From Haloarcula amylovorans (lineage in GTDB: Archaea; Halobacteriota; Halobacteria; Halobacteriales; Haloarculaceae): a stretch of 64,000 nucleotides of DNA. The notes beneath the pieces were generated by a model. That model was not told the origin of the DNA. It searched no databases and saw only the letters and a program-made list of their open reading frames with translations. A program made the translations under genes and the position numbers. Where the stretch lies: the NCBI RefSeq assembly GCF_004681185.1, contig NZ_SRIF01000012.1, positions 29,375 to 93,374 of the forward strand. Direction: 5' to 3'. Below are positions 17,688-27,173 of this stretch, piece by piece. Within the stretch, counting starts at the first letter, position 1, and each line of letters begins with the position of its first letter.

Positions 17688-18623
17688 TTAGTGGGAGTGA
17701 TTCGTCGTACCGACAGGGTCAGTATCGGGATCGGTACGCCCGACGAGCTCCACGGTTGCGTGGTCGATTCCTCGATTCGTGAGATAGTCGTGAACCCGTG
17801 ACTGGATTCTCCGTTGCTCCTCGAGTGTGGTCGACGTATCTGTCAGTCGGACGGTTGCGACGGTGAGTTGACTACAGACTTGCCAGACGTGGAGATCCTC
17901 AATCTGGTCGACGCCATCGAGTGTCGTCAATTCATCCCGGAGTTCTTCGGACGACACCGGGCTCCGTTCCAACAGGATCGAGGTGCTTTCCCGGAGGACG
18001 TTCCCGGCCGACGCGAGCACCAGCAGCCCAATGAGTACGGCCGCCACAGGGTCTGCGATGGGGAGATCGAACACTGCGACGGCGGCGGTCGAGACGATTA
18101 CCGCAACAGAGCCACCGGCGTCACCGAGCAGGTGGTAGAACGCCCCGCGCTCGTTGAGACTCATCTCACCACCCTGCAACACGTACACGGAGCCGATGTT
18201 TACCAGCAGGCCACCCGTAGCGATGATCAGCGTCAACTCGGGATTGATCGCCACTGGCTCAAGGAACCGCTGGTAGGACTCCCAGACGATGTATCCGACC
18301 ATTGGAAGGAGCAAGACGCCGTTCAGGAAGGCCGCAACCGGCTCCAGTCGGTGGAGACCGTACGACCACGCCTCGCCACCCTCGAACCGTTCGGCGGTGT
18401 AGCTCGCGCCGAACGCCATCGCGTACGCCAGCATATCGAACAGCATGTGGAGTGCGTCGCTGATAAGCGCGACCGACCCGAACAGGAGTCCACCAGCCAG
18501 TTCGATGACGAATCCAAAGAAATTGACGACCGCGACGAGCGCAAGCCGACGCGTACTGCCACTTGATTTAGACGGGAGGTTGTGCTCTGCGGTCTCCTCA
18601 TCAGTATGCTCGTGAAGGGTCAT
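17688..18623 (-). CDS. Cation diffusion facilitator (CDF) metal efflux protein
   Basis: 311 residues, six transmembrane helices and a cytoplasmic ferredoxin-like C-terminal domain (about 210-295). Metal site residues appear as SDALHMLFDM in helix II and HLLGDAGG in helix V, the H-D/D arrangement of Zn2+-type CDFs, and the C-terminus is His/Asp rich. CDF proteins export Zn2+, Cd2+ or Co2+ in exchange for H+. It lies in one operon with the Zn/Cd P-type ATPase, which strengthens the divalent metal assignment. Confidence 0.92.
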   Translation of the reverse strand: MTLHEHTDEETAEHNLPSKSSGSTRRLALVAVVNFFGFVIELAGGLLFGSVALISDALHMLFDMLAYAMAFGASYTAERFEGGEAWSYGLHRLEPVAAFLNGVLLLPMVGYIVWESYQRFLEPVAINPELTLIIATGGLLVNIGSVYVLQGGEMSLNERGAFYHLLGDAGGSVAVIVSTAAVAVFDLPIADPVAAVLIGLLVLASAGNVLRESTSILLERSPVSSEELRDELTTLDGVDQIEDLHVWQVCSQLTVATVRLTDTSTTLEEQRRIQSRVHDYLTNRGIDHATVELVGRTDPDTDPVGTTNHSH

Positions 18624-18644
18624 AAGTTCACATTAGAGGGGGTT

Positions 18645-19082
18645 CTATTTCGAATCTGAGGATTCCGGTTGTTCCTGGGTAGATTCCTGGGCCCCGTCTT
18701 CACTCGTCACCATCGAATCCTGCGCCGTTGATTCAGTGCTATCCGAAGAGGTAATCTCCTCATCGGCTCCCTCCGGTTCTGGTTTGGACCGCTCCGATTC
18801 TTCGGAGAGTGATGTATCTTGGGCGGAGGAGCCCGCGAAATCGAGCGGACGAAGCCAGATGAACCAAACCACAAATACGGTTGTGCCATAGCCGACGATC
18901 CACACGAGGTCAGCAACTGCAGAGAGGTTCGCCTGTTCGAAGGTGTATACCAACAAACCGGGCCCGATGAGCCCAATGAGCACAACGAGGACGGCAAACT
19001 GCGGAGACGAGAGTCCGAACGGGTATCGTTGCTGATCTGCCTCCGTATGGGATGTTGCGTTTCCCTCATTCTCTGCACCCAT
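18645..19082 (-). CDS. Two-helix membrane protein with acidic tail
   Basis: 145 residues: polar N-terminus, two transmembrane helices (about 28-47 and 55-75) and a 65-residue Ser/Glu/Asp-rich disordered tail that could bind cations. It begins one base after the stop of the ATPase gene and precedes the CDF gene by about 20 bases, so it is part of the efflux operon. Unrecognised family. Confidence 0.65.
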   Translation of the reverse strand: MGAENEGNATSHTEADQQRYPFGLSSPQFAVLVVLIGLIGPGLLVYTFEQANLSAVADLVWIVGYGTTVFVVWFIWLRPLDFAGSSAQDTSLSEESERSKPEPEGADEEITSSDSTESTAQDSMVTSEDGAQESTQEQPESSDSK

Positions 19083-19083
19083 C

Positions 19084-21771
19084 TTACCCCTCCGAAGCGC
19101 TGGTTTCGGTGTCTGTCTCCGGCGTGATTCGAGAGAGTCGCATCGCGTTCCCGGTGACGGCCGTCGTCATTCCGGCATCGCCAGCGAGGACGGCGAGCCA
19201 GATCGGGACGTATCCGAACGGGACTGCGACTGCCAGCCCGGCTTTGACAGCGAGACTCGACCAGATGTTCTGTCGGATGACCCCGTTCGCATCGTGTGCG
19301 AGTTCGTAGAGGTACGGGAGCTTTGCGAGGTCATCACCCATCAAGGCGATGTCGGCGGTCTCCAATGCGGTATCAGTCCCGGCAGCCCCCATCGCCACGC
19401 CGACTGTGGCGGTGGCGAGCGCCGGTGCGTCGTTGATGCCGTCACCGACCATCGCAACGCCGTCGTACTCCTCGACGAGCTCCTCGATCGCCGTCACCTT
19501 GTCCTCGGGGAGTAATTCGGCCTGGTACTCGTCGACGCCGACCTGTTCGGCGATCGCGCGGGCAGTCCGCTCATTGTCACCCGTCAGCATCACCGTTCGG
19601 GAGACGCCGAGTTGCTTGAGTCGCGTCACTGTTCGCTTCGCTTCGGGTCGGATCTCGTCGGCGACTGCGATGACGCCTTCGAGTTCGTCTTCGGTTCCAA
19701 CGAGGACAACGGTCTTCCCTTCTGCTTGGAGTTCGGGAACGGTCTCGTCGAGAAGGTCGAGGCAGTTGTTCCGGTCGCATATCTGCCGAGCTGTCTGGGT
19801 GACGACACCGCCGTCAGTGGTCGCGTGGACGTGTGATAGGTCGAATCCCAGCTCCTCGAACAGCCCCGGCTTGCCAGCGAAGTGGGGCGTCCCGTCGAGG
19901 TCGGCCCGGACGCCCTTGCCGGTGATGCTCTCGAAATCATCGATCTCGCGCTCGGCGACTCCCATGCTGCCGGCCTCAGCGACGATCGCCTCGCCGATGG
20001 GATGTTCGCTCCGTTGTTCGAGCCCGCGGGCACACCGGAGGACGTCTTCCTCCGAATTTTCGTTTAATGGAACGACGTCAGTGACGGTGAGCTCACCTTT
20101 CGTGAGCGTCCCCGTTTTGTCGAAGGCGACGACGTCGACGGCCCCCATCGCTTCGAGGTGGTTGCCGCCCTTGATCAGGACGCCGTTCTTCGCGGCGCTC
20201 GTAATTCCCGACACGACGGACACGGGTGTCGAGATGACGAACGCACACGGGCAGGCCAGTACCAGTAACGTCAACCCGTAGACGACGGCCGTGGGCCAGG
20301 TCGTGCCGAGAACGTACGGGCTTCCCACCGTCGTCAAAATGGCGAAGGCAACGACGACTGGCGTGTAGTACGTTGAGAAGCGTTCGACGAATTGCTCGCG
20401 CTCGGTCTTGTTCGACTGGGCATCCTCGACCATCTCCACGATTCGCGAGAGCGTGTTATCACCGGCTTCAGAGGTAACCTCTACCTCAAGATAGCCCTCT
20501 TCGTTGATCGTGCCGGCGTATACCTCATCTCCCATCGTCTTGTCGACGGGTACGCTTTCGCCTGTGATGGGTGCCTGATTGACGGCGCTTTCACCGTCGA
20601 CGACGGTTCCGTCCATCGGGATCTTCTCCCCCGGTTTGACGACGACCACGTCGCCGACAGCGACCTCGTCGACAGGAACTGTCTCCGTGGTATCGTCCCG
20701 TTTGACGGTTGCCTCATCCGGTGAGAGGTCCATCAACTCCCGGAGCGAGTTCCGAGCGCGATCCATCGAGTACCGCTCCAGCAGCTCGGCGATACTGAAC
20801 AGGAACGCGAGGGTGGCCGCCTCGAAGTAGAGCGCCTCACCGAAGGCGAGGCTCGCAACGAGTGCTCCGAGGATAGCCACCGACATCAGGAAGTCGATAT
20901 CGAGGTTCAGATTCCGAGCGGAGTAGTAGCCGTTGCGGAAGATCTCCTGACCACCGGACGCGACGGCAACGAGGAACAGTACGTCGGCGACGAGCAGCTC
21001 CGTTCCGAGAAGGCTTGCAAGCTGTACATTCTGCCCGGTCAGGAAGAACTCGAAGAGCAAGCCGAGAGCGACGAATCCACCGCTGATCCACGTCTTGAGT
21101 GCTCGTGGACTCGTCCAGATGCTCTCGCGTTCCTCAGTCGGGTCCTGCCGTCCTGATTCGTCGCTCGACGTGTCTGTAACCTTGTACCCGGCACGTTCGA
21201 TAGCGCCGATGATATCGGCTTCTCCAGTCCTCGAAGAATCGTACGTGACGACGACGGTTCCGGTCGTCGGCTGGGTTTCGAATGTTGTAATTCCCTCGAC
21301 CCTCTCGAGAGCGTTCTCGATTTTGCCAGCACACGACGGGCAATCCATTTCCGGAACCGTGAATTTCGAGGACACTTCGCCGGTGTCCTCCACGGTGTAC
21401 CCGGCCTTTTCGACCCGATTAGCAATCGCGGTGGCACTCGTTTGTTCGCCGTCGTATGAAACGGTCAGCGTCCCTTTCGTCACTTGCGGGTCGACGCTGC
21501 GGATTCCGTCCAGTTTTTCGACGCTGTTCTCTACCTTTCCTGCACAGGATGGACAATCCATCTCCGGGACCGCGAATTGTGCAACGTCCCCTTGGTCTAT
21601 GGGTGGAGAAACGTCGTCGACGCCCTGTTCTGTGTGTTGGGCGTGTTCGTGATCACTGTGGTCGTGGTCATGCGTGTGACTATGCTCGTGGGACCCTTCT
21701 TCGTGTTCGTGGGCGCGATCCGGTGGCTCACCACTCCTGTTGTGGGAATCGTCGTCGGGGGAGGTCATCAC
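19084..21771 (-). CDS. zntA: Zn/Cd/Pb-type heavy-metal P-type ATPase with two HMA domains
   Basis: 895 residues. His-rich N-terminus (HEHEEGSHEHSHTHDHDH, 21-38), two HMA domains with MDCPSCAGK (C73/C76 and C144/C147), eight helices with the CPC motif in ACPCAFVIS, TGES actuator, DKTGTLTKGE, SEHPIGEA and GDGINDAPAL. The insert after the P-domain start has a Cys pair (ICDRNNCLD), possibly another metal site. It heads a four-gene operon with a CDF exporter. A promoter box shared with the gene at 22508 lies 24 bases upstream. A near paralogue is at 61938. Zinc and cadmium are the likeliest substrates. Confidence 0.93.
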   Translation of the reverse strand: MMTSPDDDSHNRSGEPPDRAHEHEEGSHEHSHTHDHDHSDHEHAQHTEQGVDDVSPPIDQGDVAQFAVPEMDCPSCAGKVENSVEKLDGIRSVDPQVTKGTLTVSYDGEQTSATAIANRVEKAGYTVEDTGEVSSKFTVPEMDCPSCAGKIENALERVEGITTFETQPTTGTVVVTYDSSRTGEADIIGAIERAGYKVTDTSSDESGRQDPTEERESIWTSPRALKTWISGGFVALGLLFEFFLTGQNVQLASLLGTELLVADVLFLVAVASGGQEIFRNGYYSARNLNLDIDFLMSVAILGALVASLAFGEALYFEAATLAFLFSIAELLERYSMDRARNSLRELMDLSPDEATVKRDDTTETVPVDEVAVGDVVVVKPGEKIPMDGTVVDGESAVNQAPITGESVPVDKTMGDEVYAGTINEEGYLEVEVTSEAGDNTLSRIVEMVEDAQSNKTEREQFVERFSTYYTPVVVAFAILTTVGSPYVLGTTWPTAVVYGLTLLVLACPCAFVISTPVSVVSGITSAAKNGVLIKGGNHLEAMGAVDVVAFDKTGTLTKGELTVTDVVPLNENSEEDVLRCARGLEQRSEHPIGEAIVAEAGSMGVAEREIDDFESITGKGVRADLDGTPHFAGKPGLFEELGFDLSHVHATTDGGVVTQTARQICDRNNCLDLLDETVPELQAEGKTVVLVGTEDELEGVIAVADEIRPEAKRTVTRLKQLGVSRTVMLTGDNERTARAIAEQVGVDEYQAELLPEDKVTAIEELVEEYDGVAMVGDGINDAPALATATVGVAMGAAGTDTALETADIALMGDDLAKLPYLYELAHDANGVIRQNIWSSLAVKAGLAVAVPFGYVPIWLAVLAGDAGMTTAVTGNAMRLSRITPETDTETSASEG

Positions 21772-21794
21772 TCTCCCCTAGCCACTACACATTT

Positions 21795-21811
21795 ATTAAA
21801 TCGACTGCTAT
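21795..21811 (-). promoter_or_regulatory. Promoter box shared by ATPase and 22508 gene
   Basis: TATTAAATCGACTGCTA on the plus strand, 24 bases upstream of the 21771 start. The region 25 bases upstream of the 22508 start has TAATAAATCGGCTGTTA (22533-22549), 14 of 17 identical at the same distance. Read on the minus strand this is TAxCAGxCG followed by an AT-rich TATA-like run, so it looks like an upstream element plus TATA box serving both genes. Confidence 0.4.
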
Positions 21812-21894
21812 AAAACACCCATTTTCTGCCAATACCTAATAAATACTTTGCCCTATATTATTAACTCGGCCGTTGTCTCATCTCAAATGCAGAC

Positions 21895-22083
21895 CTAAGT
21901 ATGGTTTGCTCGATACTCACCGTGTTTGACCTCGAGGAAGAGCGTAAAGACTCCAAACACGACGAGGCCGACGCTCACCATCATGACTGTACTTTTGCTC
22001 GTCGGACTCATCATCGTCCCACCAATTATGAGGGTGAGCAGGACCCCGAACGCGATTACCGTTTTCGTGTTATCGAATTCCAT
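21895..22083 (-). CDS. Small membrane protein, DUF7333-like (copy 2)
   Basis: 62 residues, MEFDNTKTV...EVKHGEYRANHT, two hydrophobic helices. Homologous to 9179-9364 at both ends. The start at 22083 rather than the upstream Met is chosen because copy 1 begins MEFD at the same place. Likely cotranscribed with the 134-residue membrane gene just upstream on the same strand. Function unknown. Confidence 0.65.
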   Translation of the reverse strand: MEFDNTKTVIAFGVLLTLIIGGTMMSPTSKSTVMMVSVGLVVFGVFTLFLEVKHGEYRANHT

Positions 22084-22103
22084 CGATAGTTTGTTACTGA
22101 AAC

Positions 22104-22508
22104 TCAATCAGATGTTGTTTCCGACGTCTCTGCTGTCGATACCGTTGCGCGGGTCTTCCTTCGAACGAAGCCTACCCAGACAAGTGCACCAACGAGACAC
22201 AGGATACCAGCGATCGCAATCGATTGACCGCGGATTGTCGTCCCGGTCTGGTTCTGTGTGATCAGCAAGATACCGATGCCGAAGAGGACGAATCCTTGAA
22301 CACCTGCTGCTTTCGCTGGTTCAGTAATATACTCCGCCTCTGTGAGAATGCCAGCAACAGATCCGACGAACAACAACAGTCCCGCAACAGAGACAGGACG
22401 AAGGCCGAGAACGACACCGACCTCCGAGAGAGCAAATCCAATAGCGACAAAGAGTGGCCATGGACTCGCTCCCGTGAAGGTTGAATCCGTGTCTTCGGAA
22501 TCGCTCAT
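22104..22508 (-). CDS. Four-helix membrane protein (DUF7541-like)
   Basis: 134 residues, four hydrophobic helices, the second preceded by LRPVSVAG, and a Thr/Ser-rich tail. It resembles a haloarchaeal membrane protein that I associate from memory with cytochrome oxidase regions (DUF7541), though no oxidase gene is present here. It shares a promoter box with the Zn/Cd ATPase gene (see 21795). Confidence 0.6.
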   Translation of the reverse strand: MSDSEDTDSTFTGASPWPLFVAIGFALSEVGVVLGLRPVSVAGLLLFVGSVAGILTEAEYITEPAKAAGVQGFVLFGIGILLITQNQTGTTIRGQSIAIAGILCLVGALVWVGFVRRKTRATVSTAETSETTSD

Positions 22509-22532
22509 TATCTCGAGTTGAGCTTCACGATA

Positions 22533-22549
22533 TAATAAATCGGCTGTTA
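22533..22549 (-). promoter_or_regulatory. Promoter box shared with the Zn/Cd ATPase gene
   Basis: TAATAAATCGGCTGTTA, 25 bases upstream of the 22508 start. See the matching box at 21795-21811. A separate imperfect palindrome GGCTGTAATTCAGCC lies about 25 bases further upstream. Confidence 0.4.
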
Positions 22550-22718
22550 TTGATACCCCTATAGTTAATAGAAAATGGCTGTAATTCAGCCGTTAGTTAA
22601 TATTGGTGCGGTATAACCTCACAGTCTGAAGCTGGTAATACTGCTTAGTCCCGATTCTCCGCGCTATCCCATCTTACGGTCAAATGGTTTTATAGAGACG
22701 CTCTGCCTACTCTTTTTT

Positions 22719-22868
22719 ATGTGCATCTACTGCGACGCCTACGAAGAAGAGCGAGAAACGGAGAGTCAGTCTCCAGTCGAAGACAACCACTCTGAACAAA
22801 AGACTACTTCCACGCTGTCAAAGGGAGCGTTTGGACAACTTCGTTCTTCGCTAGCAGATCTGTTGTAA
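22719..22868 (+). CDS. 49-residue small protein with CxxC
   Basis: ORF starting MCIYCDAYEEERETES and ending LRSSLADLL. A TTTATA element starts about 29 nt upstream of the ATG and a T-run immediately precedes it, giving a typical leaderless haloarchaeal start. The N-terminal C-x2-C could bind metal or form a redox pair; the rest is charged and low in structure. No homologue recognised. It lies between the metal-efflux region and the zinc-finger membrane gene at 22990. Confidence 0.5.
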   Translation: MCIYCDAYEEERETESQSPVEDNHSEQKTTSTLSKGAFGQLRSSLADLL

Positions 22869-22989
22869 CCGACCATTCTGGCCATTGATGACGCCACGTA
22901 GGTCGATACGCGAGCGGAGAAGTTCGAACGTCGAACCAGAACGGTTTCAACGCTGACTGGCCTACGGCCGAATAACAGCTTTCGAGAGT

Positions 22990-23256
22990 ATGTCATACGA
23001 AGGCACTACGGTTCCACGGCGTGACTCACCTGCAGGGGAGTGTGATTACTGTGGGCATCCGTTCCCGACGACCGACCGCCTCGTCCTCCACAAAGGCTTA
23101 GAACATCCCCAAGAGCTGGATGACGACGAGGAGGACGCATTCCTCTCTGCCCGAGCAGACGAAGAAGACGAGTTGCGTACACTCCGTCTGAAAGCGCTTG
23201 GAGCCCTCGTGCTCCTGTACTTCGGTCTTCTATTCATGTATGCTATCTTTGCCTGA
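22990..23256 (+). CDS. C2H2 zinc-finger protein with C-terminal membrane anchor
   Basis: 88 residues. C18-x2-C21 (CDYCGHPF) and H34/H39 form a C2H2-type finger like those on the N-terminus of the DsbA gene in this window, followed by an acidic segment and one C-terminal hydrophobic helix (about 70-88). Similar haloarchaeal proteins sit near cytochrome oxidase genes (DUF7410-like, from memory). Overlaps the next gene by 17 bases. Confidence 0.7.
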   Translation: MSYEGTTVPRRDSPAGECDYCGHPFPTTDRLVLHKGLEHPQELDDDEEDAFLSARADEEDELRTLRLKALGALVLLYFGLLFMYAIFA

Positions 23257-24751
23257 CTCAGATACGAACACCGGGGCAAGCGAAGAGGTACACATAGAGT
23301 CAGGTCCAGGGTCGAGGCTTCGTCATTGGGTCGTCTCGAACACGAAGCTCAGACTCTTCGTACAGTTTGTACTCTGGGTCTCGATACTGACGCTGTTTAC
23401 CGAAACAGTCGCTGCCGGTAACGGGATGACGCTCTCGAAGCAGCCTCGGGATACCCTTGCCGTTCCCCGATGGCTGTATCTTGCCACTGGCGGCGCCACG
23501 ATCGGCGCCTCTGCCCTACTTGCGAGCTTCGTTACTGATCGAGCCTTTATCCGCTATCTCCACAACTGGTCACTCCCCGGTCCGACGGTCGACGACTGGT
23601 GGACACCGATTCGATGGATCGGACGTAGTTTTGGGATTGTCGTCCTTGGACTGGCAGTGTATCTCGGACTGACCGGACCGCAGCTCCCGACAGCAAGCTT
23701 CACCATTCTCGTCACATTTGTCGTCGTTCGAGCGGGCTTGCCGATGCTTACGTATCTTGGAGGGAACGTTTGGCCAGCACTGAACCCCTGGCGAGGGATC
23801 GTCTCGCTTCTCCCAGCTGGACACAGAACGTATCCAAGAGAATTAGCCCGATGGCCAGCTGTCGGTGGCCTATTACTCCTTGTGTGGATTGAGGTGATTT
23901 TCCCTGTCAGCACGATTCCGTCAATTCTTTCGCTTGCGATCCTCGGCTACAGTGCCGTCACAATCGCAGGCGCAGTACTCTTCGGTCCTGACGCGTGGTT
24001 CGAGAACGCAGATCCGTTATCCGTCCTGTTCCGATTTTTCGGGGCTGTCGCCCCTGTAAAACGGCGGGACGGGAAGCTCACTGTAAAACTGCCCGGTAGC
24101 GACCTGACTGACTCAGACTTAATCACGGACACCTCCGATGTTGCGTTCGTCATTGCGCTGATTTGGGAGCTCACGTACAGCGGCTTCATCACGACGCAGA
24201 CGGGCGCAGCAACTACCGAGGCACTCGTCAGCCTCTCCAATATTGGAGTGGGAGCCGTACAGATTCGTGCGATCCTCATCTACACACTCCTTTTCGTCAG
24301 TGGCTACGTCGTTTTCTTCGCCGCGTATTGGTATGCGGGCGTACTCTCTCGGCGACGGACCGGGACATACATCACAGCGAAACGTATCGCCTTTCGGTTT
24401 GCACCCTCGCTATTGGCCATCGCAGCGGGATATCACCTCGCCCACTACACCGGACTGGCTGTATCCCTCAGTCCGGCTCTAGGCATGGCAATTCTCTCTC
24501 CACTGTCGCCCCCAGCGAATCCCCTGACATTGTCTCCACCTGGGTGGTTCGAGGGTTTGAGTATCGCCTACGTGCTCATCGGGCATCTCCTCGCTATCTG
24601 GGCAGCGCACGCGACCGCCTACGAACTCTTCTCGAGTCGTCTCGTCGCAATCCGGAGCCAGTACCCGTTCATCGGTGTGATGATCGGGTACACCGTTATT
24701 AGCCTCTGGATTCTCTCACTTCCAGGAGCGACGCCCCCATATCTACCCTGA
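23240..24751 (+). CDS. Large polytopic membrane protein, unknown
   Basis: About 503 residues from the ATG at 23240; a further upstream in-frame start would put extra residues inside the preceding gene. Roughly twelve hydrophobic helices separated by short loops, with charged loops near ALNPWRGIVSLLP and VKRRDGKLTVKLPG. No transporter signature recognised. The overlapping zinc-finger membrane gene upstream suggests an operon and a joint function. Confidence 0.7.
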   Translation: MLSLPDSDTNTGASEEVHIESGPGSRLRHWVVSNTKLRLFVQFVLWVSILTLFTETVAAGNGMTLSKQPRDTLAVPRWLYLATGGATIGASALLASFVTDRAFIRYLHNWSLPGPTVDDWWTPIRWIGRSFGIVVLGLAVYLGLTGPQLPTASFTILVTFVVVRAGLPMLTYLGGNVWPALNPWRGIVSLLPAGHRTYPRELARWPAVGGLLLLVWIEVIFPVSTIPSILSLAILGYSAVTIAGAVLFGPDAWFENADPLSVLFRFFGAVAPVKRRDGKLTVKLPGSDLTDSDLITDTSDVAFVIALIWELTYSGFITTQTGAATTEALVSLSNIGVGAVQIRAILIYTLLFVSGYVVFFAAYWYAGVLSRRRTGTYITAKRIAFRFAPSLLAIAAGYHLAHYTGLAVSLSPALGMAILSPLSPPANPLTLSPPGWFEGLSIAYVLIGHLLAIWAAHATAYELFSSRLVAIRSQYPFIGVMIGYTVISLWILSLPGATPPYLP

Positions 24752-24811
24752 TTCTGGTGGTTTCGAGAGAACAACGGATCGCACACTAAGGTCAGAACTC
24801 AACCAGAAAGA

Positions 24812-25882
24812 TCACTCGGCAGTGAACTCAATCGGGTCCATGTCGAGAAACGCGGTTTCGTAGCCGTCGTGGCGCGCCAGTTGGGGTGGTGTCTCTACAG
24901 TGATTCTGACCGTATCGCCAGTCTTGAGTTCATCAATACCCATCCCATAGAAACTCCCGAGGTCAGGATCAAGGGACGCTTGGAGTGTCCCTTGTGTGAT
25001 TGTATCCCCTCCACGGTCGAGTGTTGCTGAAAGAGCCATCCTCGGGAGCATCACGCGATTGTAGGGTGTGCGTGGAGAAACGATTAGGAAGGGTCCTTCA
25101 GTATCACTAAACCGATGGTCACCGTCAACGAGAGCAACCAGCATCGTTGCGTCACCGGATTGCCCTTCGTGGAGTAGTCGACCGGGAAGCTCGGATTTTG
25201 TCGGCACGACCGGTTCAGGAATCATTTCCATATCCATTAGATCGACTGTCCCACGGGTGCCTGCTTTGTCCCCTAACCGGCGAATCTCCAAATTGTACGT
25301 CTCATCCGTATCGAACGTGAACTGCATCGTGGCAGACTGTCCCTCTGTAAATCGCCCGTTGAATGGACTCGTACGAGCTGTCTGCAACGGGCCAACCTGG
25401 AGCGTCACATCGTACTGTCCTTCCCCCGGGAGAGCGATATTGTCGCCGTAGTGGAACCCCATATTCGGCGAGATCATCGGCCAGAGGTTGGTCGAGGACA
25501 CTCGACCGTCGCTGTTACTGATTTCGACAGAGACGTCGACCGGGAGGATCGTCTCCGTCTCGGTGTCCCAGACACTCGCCATCAGATGCACCGAATCATC
25601 CGACTGAACGACGACTTTCGTCTTTCGTGAGCCAGTGAGGTTCCAGAAACGGTGCGGGAAGGAGTGCATCAGTGCAAATCCGAGACTGCCTGCCGTCGTC
25701 GTTCCGTACATTCCCATCCCTTCGATGATTGCCGGATAGTAGACCGCGTCAGGTCGATCCTCCACGATCGGTGGATCACGCCATGCAGACTGCGTCTCGA
25801 ATCCGAGCCGCCCCAGGCAACCAGACAGTACCAGGCCCCCCGAGAGAGCAGTCCCCTGTTTGAGAAACGTTCTCCGATTCAT
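24812..25882 (-). CDS. Tat lipoprotein, P19/DUF7350-like iron-uptake protein (copy 1)
   Basis: 356 residues. RRTFLKQG Tat motif and lipobox LSGC at the N-terminus. The domain about 40-190 has conserved Met/His-rich signals (EGMGMYG, MGFHYGDN, DLMDMEM) seen in Fe2+ transport P19-like proteins; the second half holds SPRTPYNRVMLP. A paralogue is at 26112-27173. P19-like proteins bind copper and iron on the outside in EfeUOB/FtrABCD-type systems, and a DyP-type peroxidase gene is present in the same operon. Confidence 0.78.
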   Translation of the reverse strand: MNRRTFLKQGTALSGGLVLSGCLGRLGFETQSAWRDPPIVEDRPDAVYYPAIIEGMGMYGTTTAGSLGFALMHSFPHRFWNLTGSRKTKVVVQSDDSVHLMASVWDTETETILPVDVSVEISNSDGRVSSTNLWPMISPNMGFHYGDNIALPGEGQYDVTLQVGPLQTARTSPFNGRFTEGQSATMQFTFDTDETYNLEIRRLGDKAGTRGTVDLMDMEMIPEPVVPTKSELPGRLLHEGQSGDATMLVALVDGDHRFSDTEGPFLIVSPRTPYNRVMLPRMALSATLDRGGDTITQGTLQASLDPDLGSFYGMGIDELKTGDTVRITVETPPQLARHDGYETAFLDMDPIEFTAE

Positions 25883-25984
25883 GTTCTCCTCTGAGATACT
25901 ATGTTTGGTAGATTCATTGAGTCGACCTCGCTGTCGTCAACCGGGGGTTTCTGTAACTGCCAGCCTCGGCCATTCTGTGACTGT

Positions 25985-26071
25985 CTACGCTAAGCGAACG
26001 ACGAATCCGGTGAGTACCAGGAGTGAGACAACGCCAAGTAACGTCGCCAGTAGGAGGTGCTTCTCTTCCAT
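25985..26071 (-). CDS. 28-residue single-helix membrane microprotein
   Basis: Minus-strand ORF MEEKHLLLATLLGVVSLLVL..., one transmembrane helix with an acidic N-terminus and basic C-terminus (FVVRLA). It sits between the two P19-like lipoprotein genes in the same direction, about 40 bases after the second one's stop. Size and single-helix plan are like regulatory or anchor subunits of transporters. Coding status is inferred from position and composition only. Confidence 0.45.
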   Translation of the reverse strand: MEEKHLLLATLLGVVSLLVLTGFVVRLA

Positions 26072-26111
26072 AGATTTGGCTTCGGTTGGAATTCTAAAGA
26101 CACCTTTGGAA

Positions 26112-27173
26112 CTACAACGTCACCTGCACATCTGGCATATCAACGAAGGCTGTCTCGTATCCTTCATGGCGAGCTGTTTGTGGGGGCGAATCGACCGTGA
26201 TCGTCAGCTCATCTCCCGTCTGTACATCTGCGACCGTCGCTCCGTAGTGATAGCGGAGCTCTGGATCGATGGTTGCCTGTAGAATTCCGTCGAACACTGA
26301 CATCCCGTCACGGTGCAGTGTTCCCGAAAGCGACATCATCGGCAGCATCGTTCGATTGTAGGGTGTGCGCGGAGAAACAGCGAGATACCTCTGCTCCTCG
26401 TCCCCACCGAAACGTGACGCGTCTTCGAGGATCGTAACCACGAACTTCGCGTCCCCACTCGTCCCCGAGCCACGAACGTCCCCCGGGAGCGCGTCCGGTG
26501 TCGGCACTTGCGAACTCGGTAACATCTCCATGTCCATCAGGTCGACAGCACCCTTCGTGCCTTCTCTGTCGTCGGGAATGTCCGTATACGAGATCTCGTT
26601 GAGCGTCGATTCGCTGAATTCGAACTCGAACGTGAACGAGGCGTTCCCCTGATTCTCGGCCAGCGACCCCGTCCGTCGCGTCGACGGCCCGCCGATGCTG
26701 ACCTCGACAGTGTATGTGCCGTCGCCCTGGAGCTGTGCGTTATCGCCGAAGTGAAACCCCATCGGCTGGGAGAGCATCGGCCACGGTGCGAACTGGTCGA
26801 CCTGCTCGCCGTCCTGTGTAATCGTGAGCTGTGGATTGATATCGGGTGGGATGATCCCCGTCTGTGTCTCCCAAACGACCGGCATCAGGTGAATCGAATC
26901 TTCGGATTGAATCTCGACCTTCGTGATCCCATTCGGCTTCATCAGCCAGAACCGGTGCGCATACGAGTACGTGAGCGCACAACTGTACCCGCCCTGTTCC
27001 TTCATTCCGGGCATTTTCATGCCCTCGTAGTGGGTCGGATAGTAGACTGCGTCCGGGCGGTTCTCGGGGAGCGGTGGTGCCCGCGCTGACCGCGTCTCAA
27101 ACAGGCCGGTACACCCCGCGAGCCCCACGAGTGACGTGCCCCCGACCGCCCGAAGCACGTCACGACGATTCAT
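26112..27173 (-). CDS. Tat lipoprotein, P19/DUF7350-like iron-uptake protein (copy 2)
   Basis: 353 residues. NRRDVLRA Tat motif and lipobox LAGC (about residue 20). Shared signals with copy 1 are RPDAVYYP, EGMKMPGM, MGFHFGDN, DLMDMEM and SPRTPYNRTMLP. It follows the DyP-type gene with a 14-base overlap, so these are coupled. Role: extracytoplasmic Fe2+/Cu2+ binding for uptake, by analogy with P19 and EfeO; no permease is adjacent. Confidence 0.78.
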   Translation of the reverse strand: MNRRDVLRAVGGTSLVGLAGCTGLFETRSARAPPLPENRPDAVYYPTHYEGMKMPGMKEQGGYSCALTYSYAHRFWLMKPNGITKVEIQSEDSIHLMPVVWETQTGIIPPDINPQLTITQDGEQVDQFAPWPMLSQPMGFHFGDNAQLQGDGTYTVEVSIGGPSTRRTGSLAENQGNASFTFEFEFSESTLNEISYTDIPDDREGTKGAVDLMDMEMLPSSQVPTPDALPGDVRGSGTSGDAKFVVTILEDASRFGGDEEQRYLAVSPRTPYNRTMLPMMSLSGTLHRDGMSVFDGILQATIDPELRYHYGATVADVQTGDELTITVDSPPQTARHEGYETAFVDMPDVQVTL

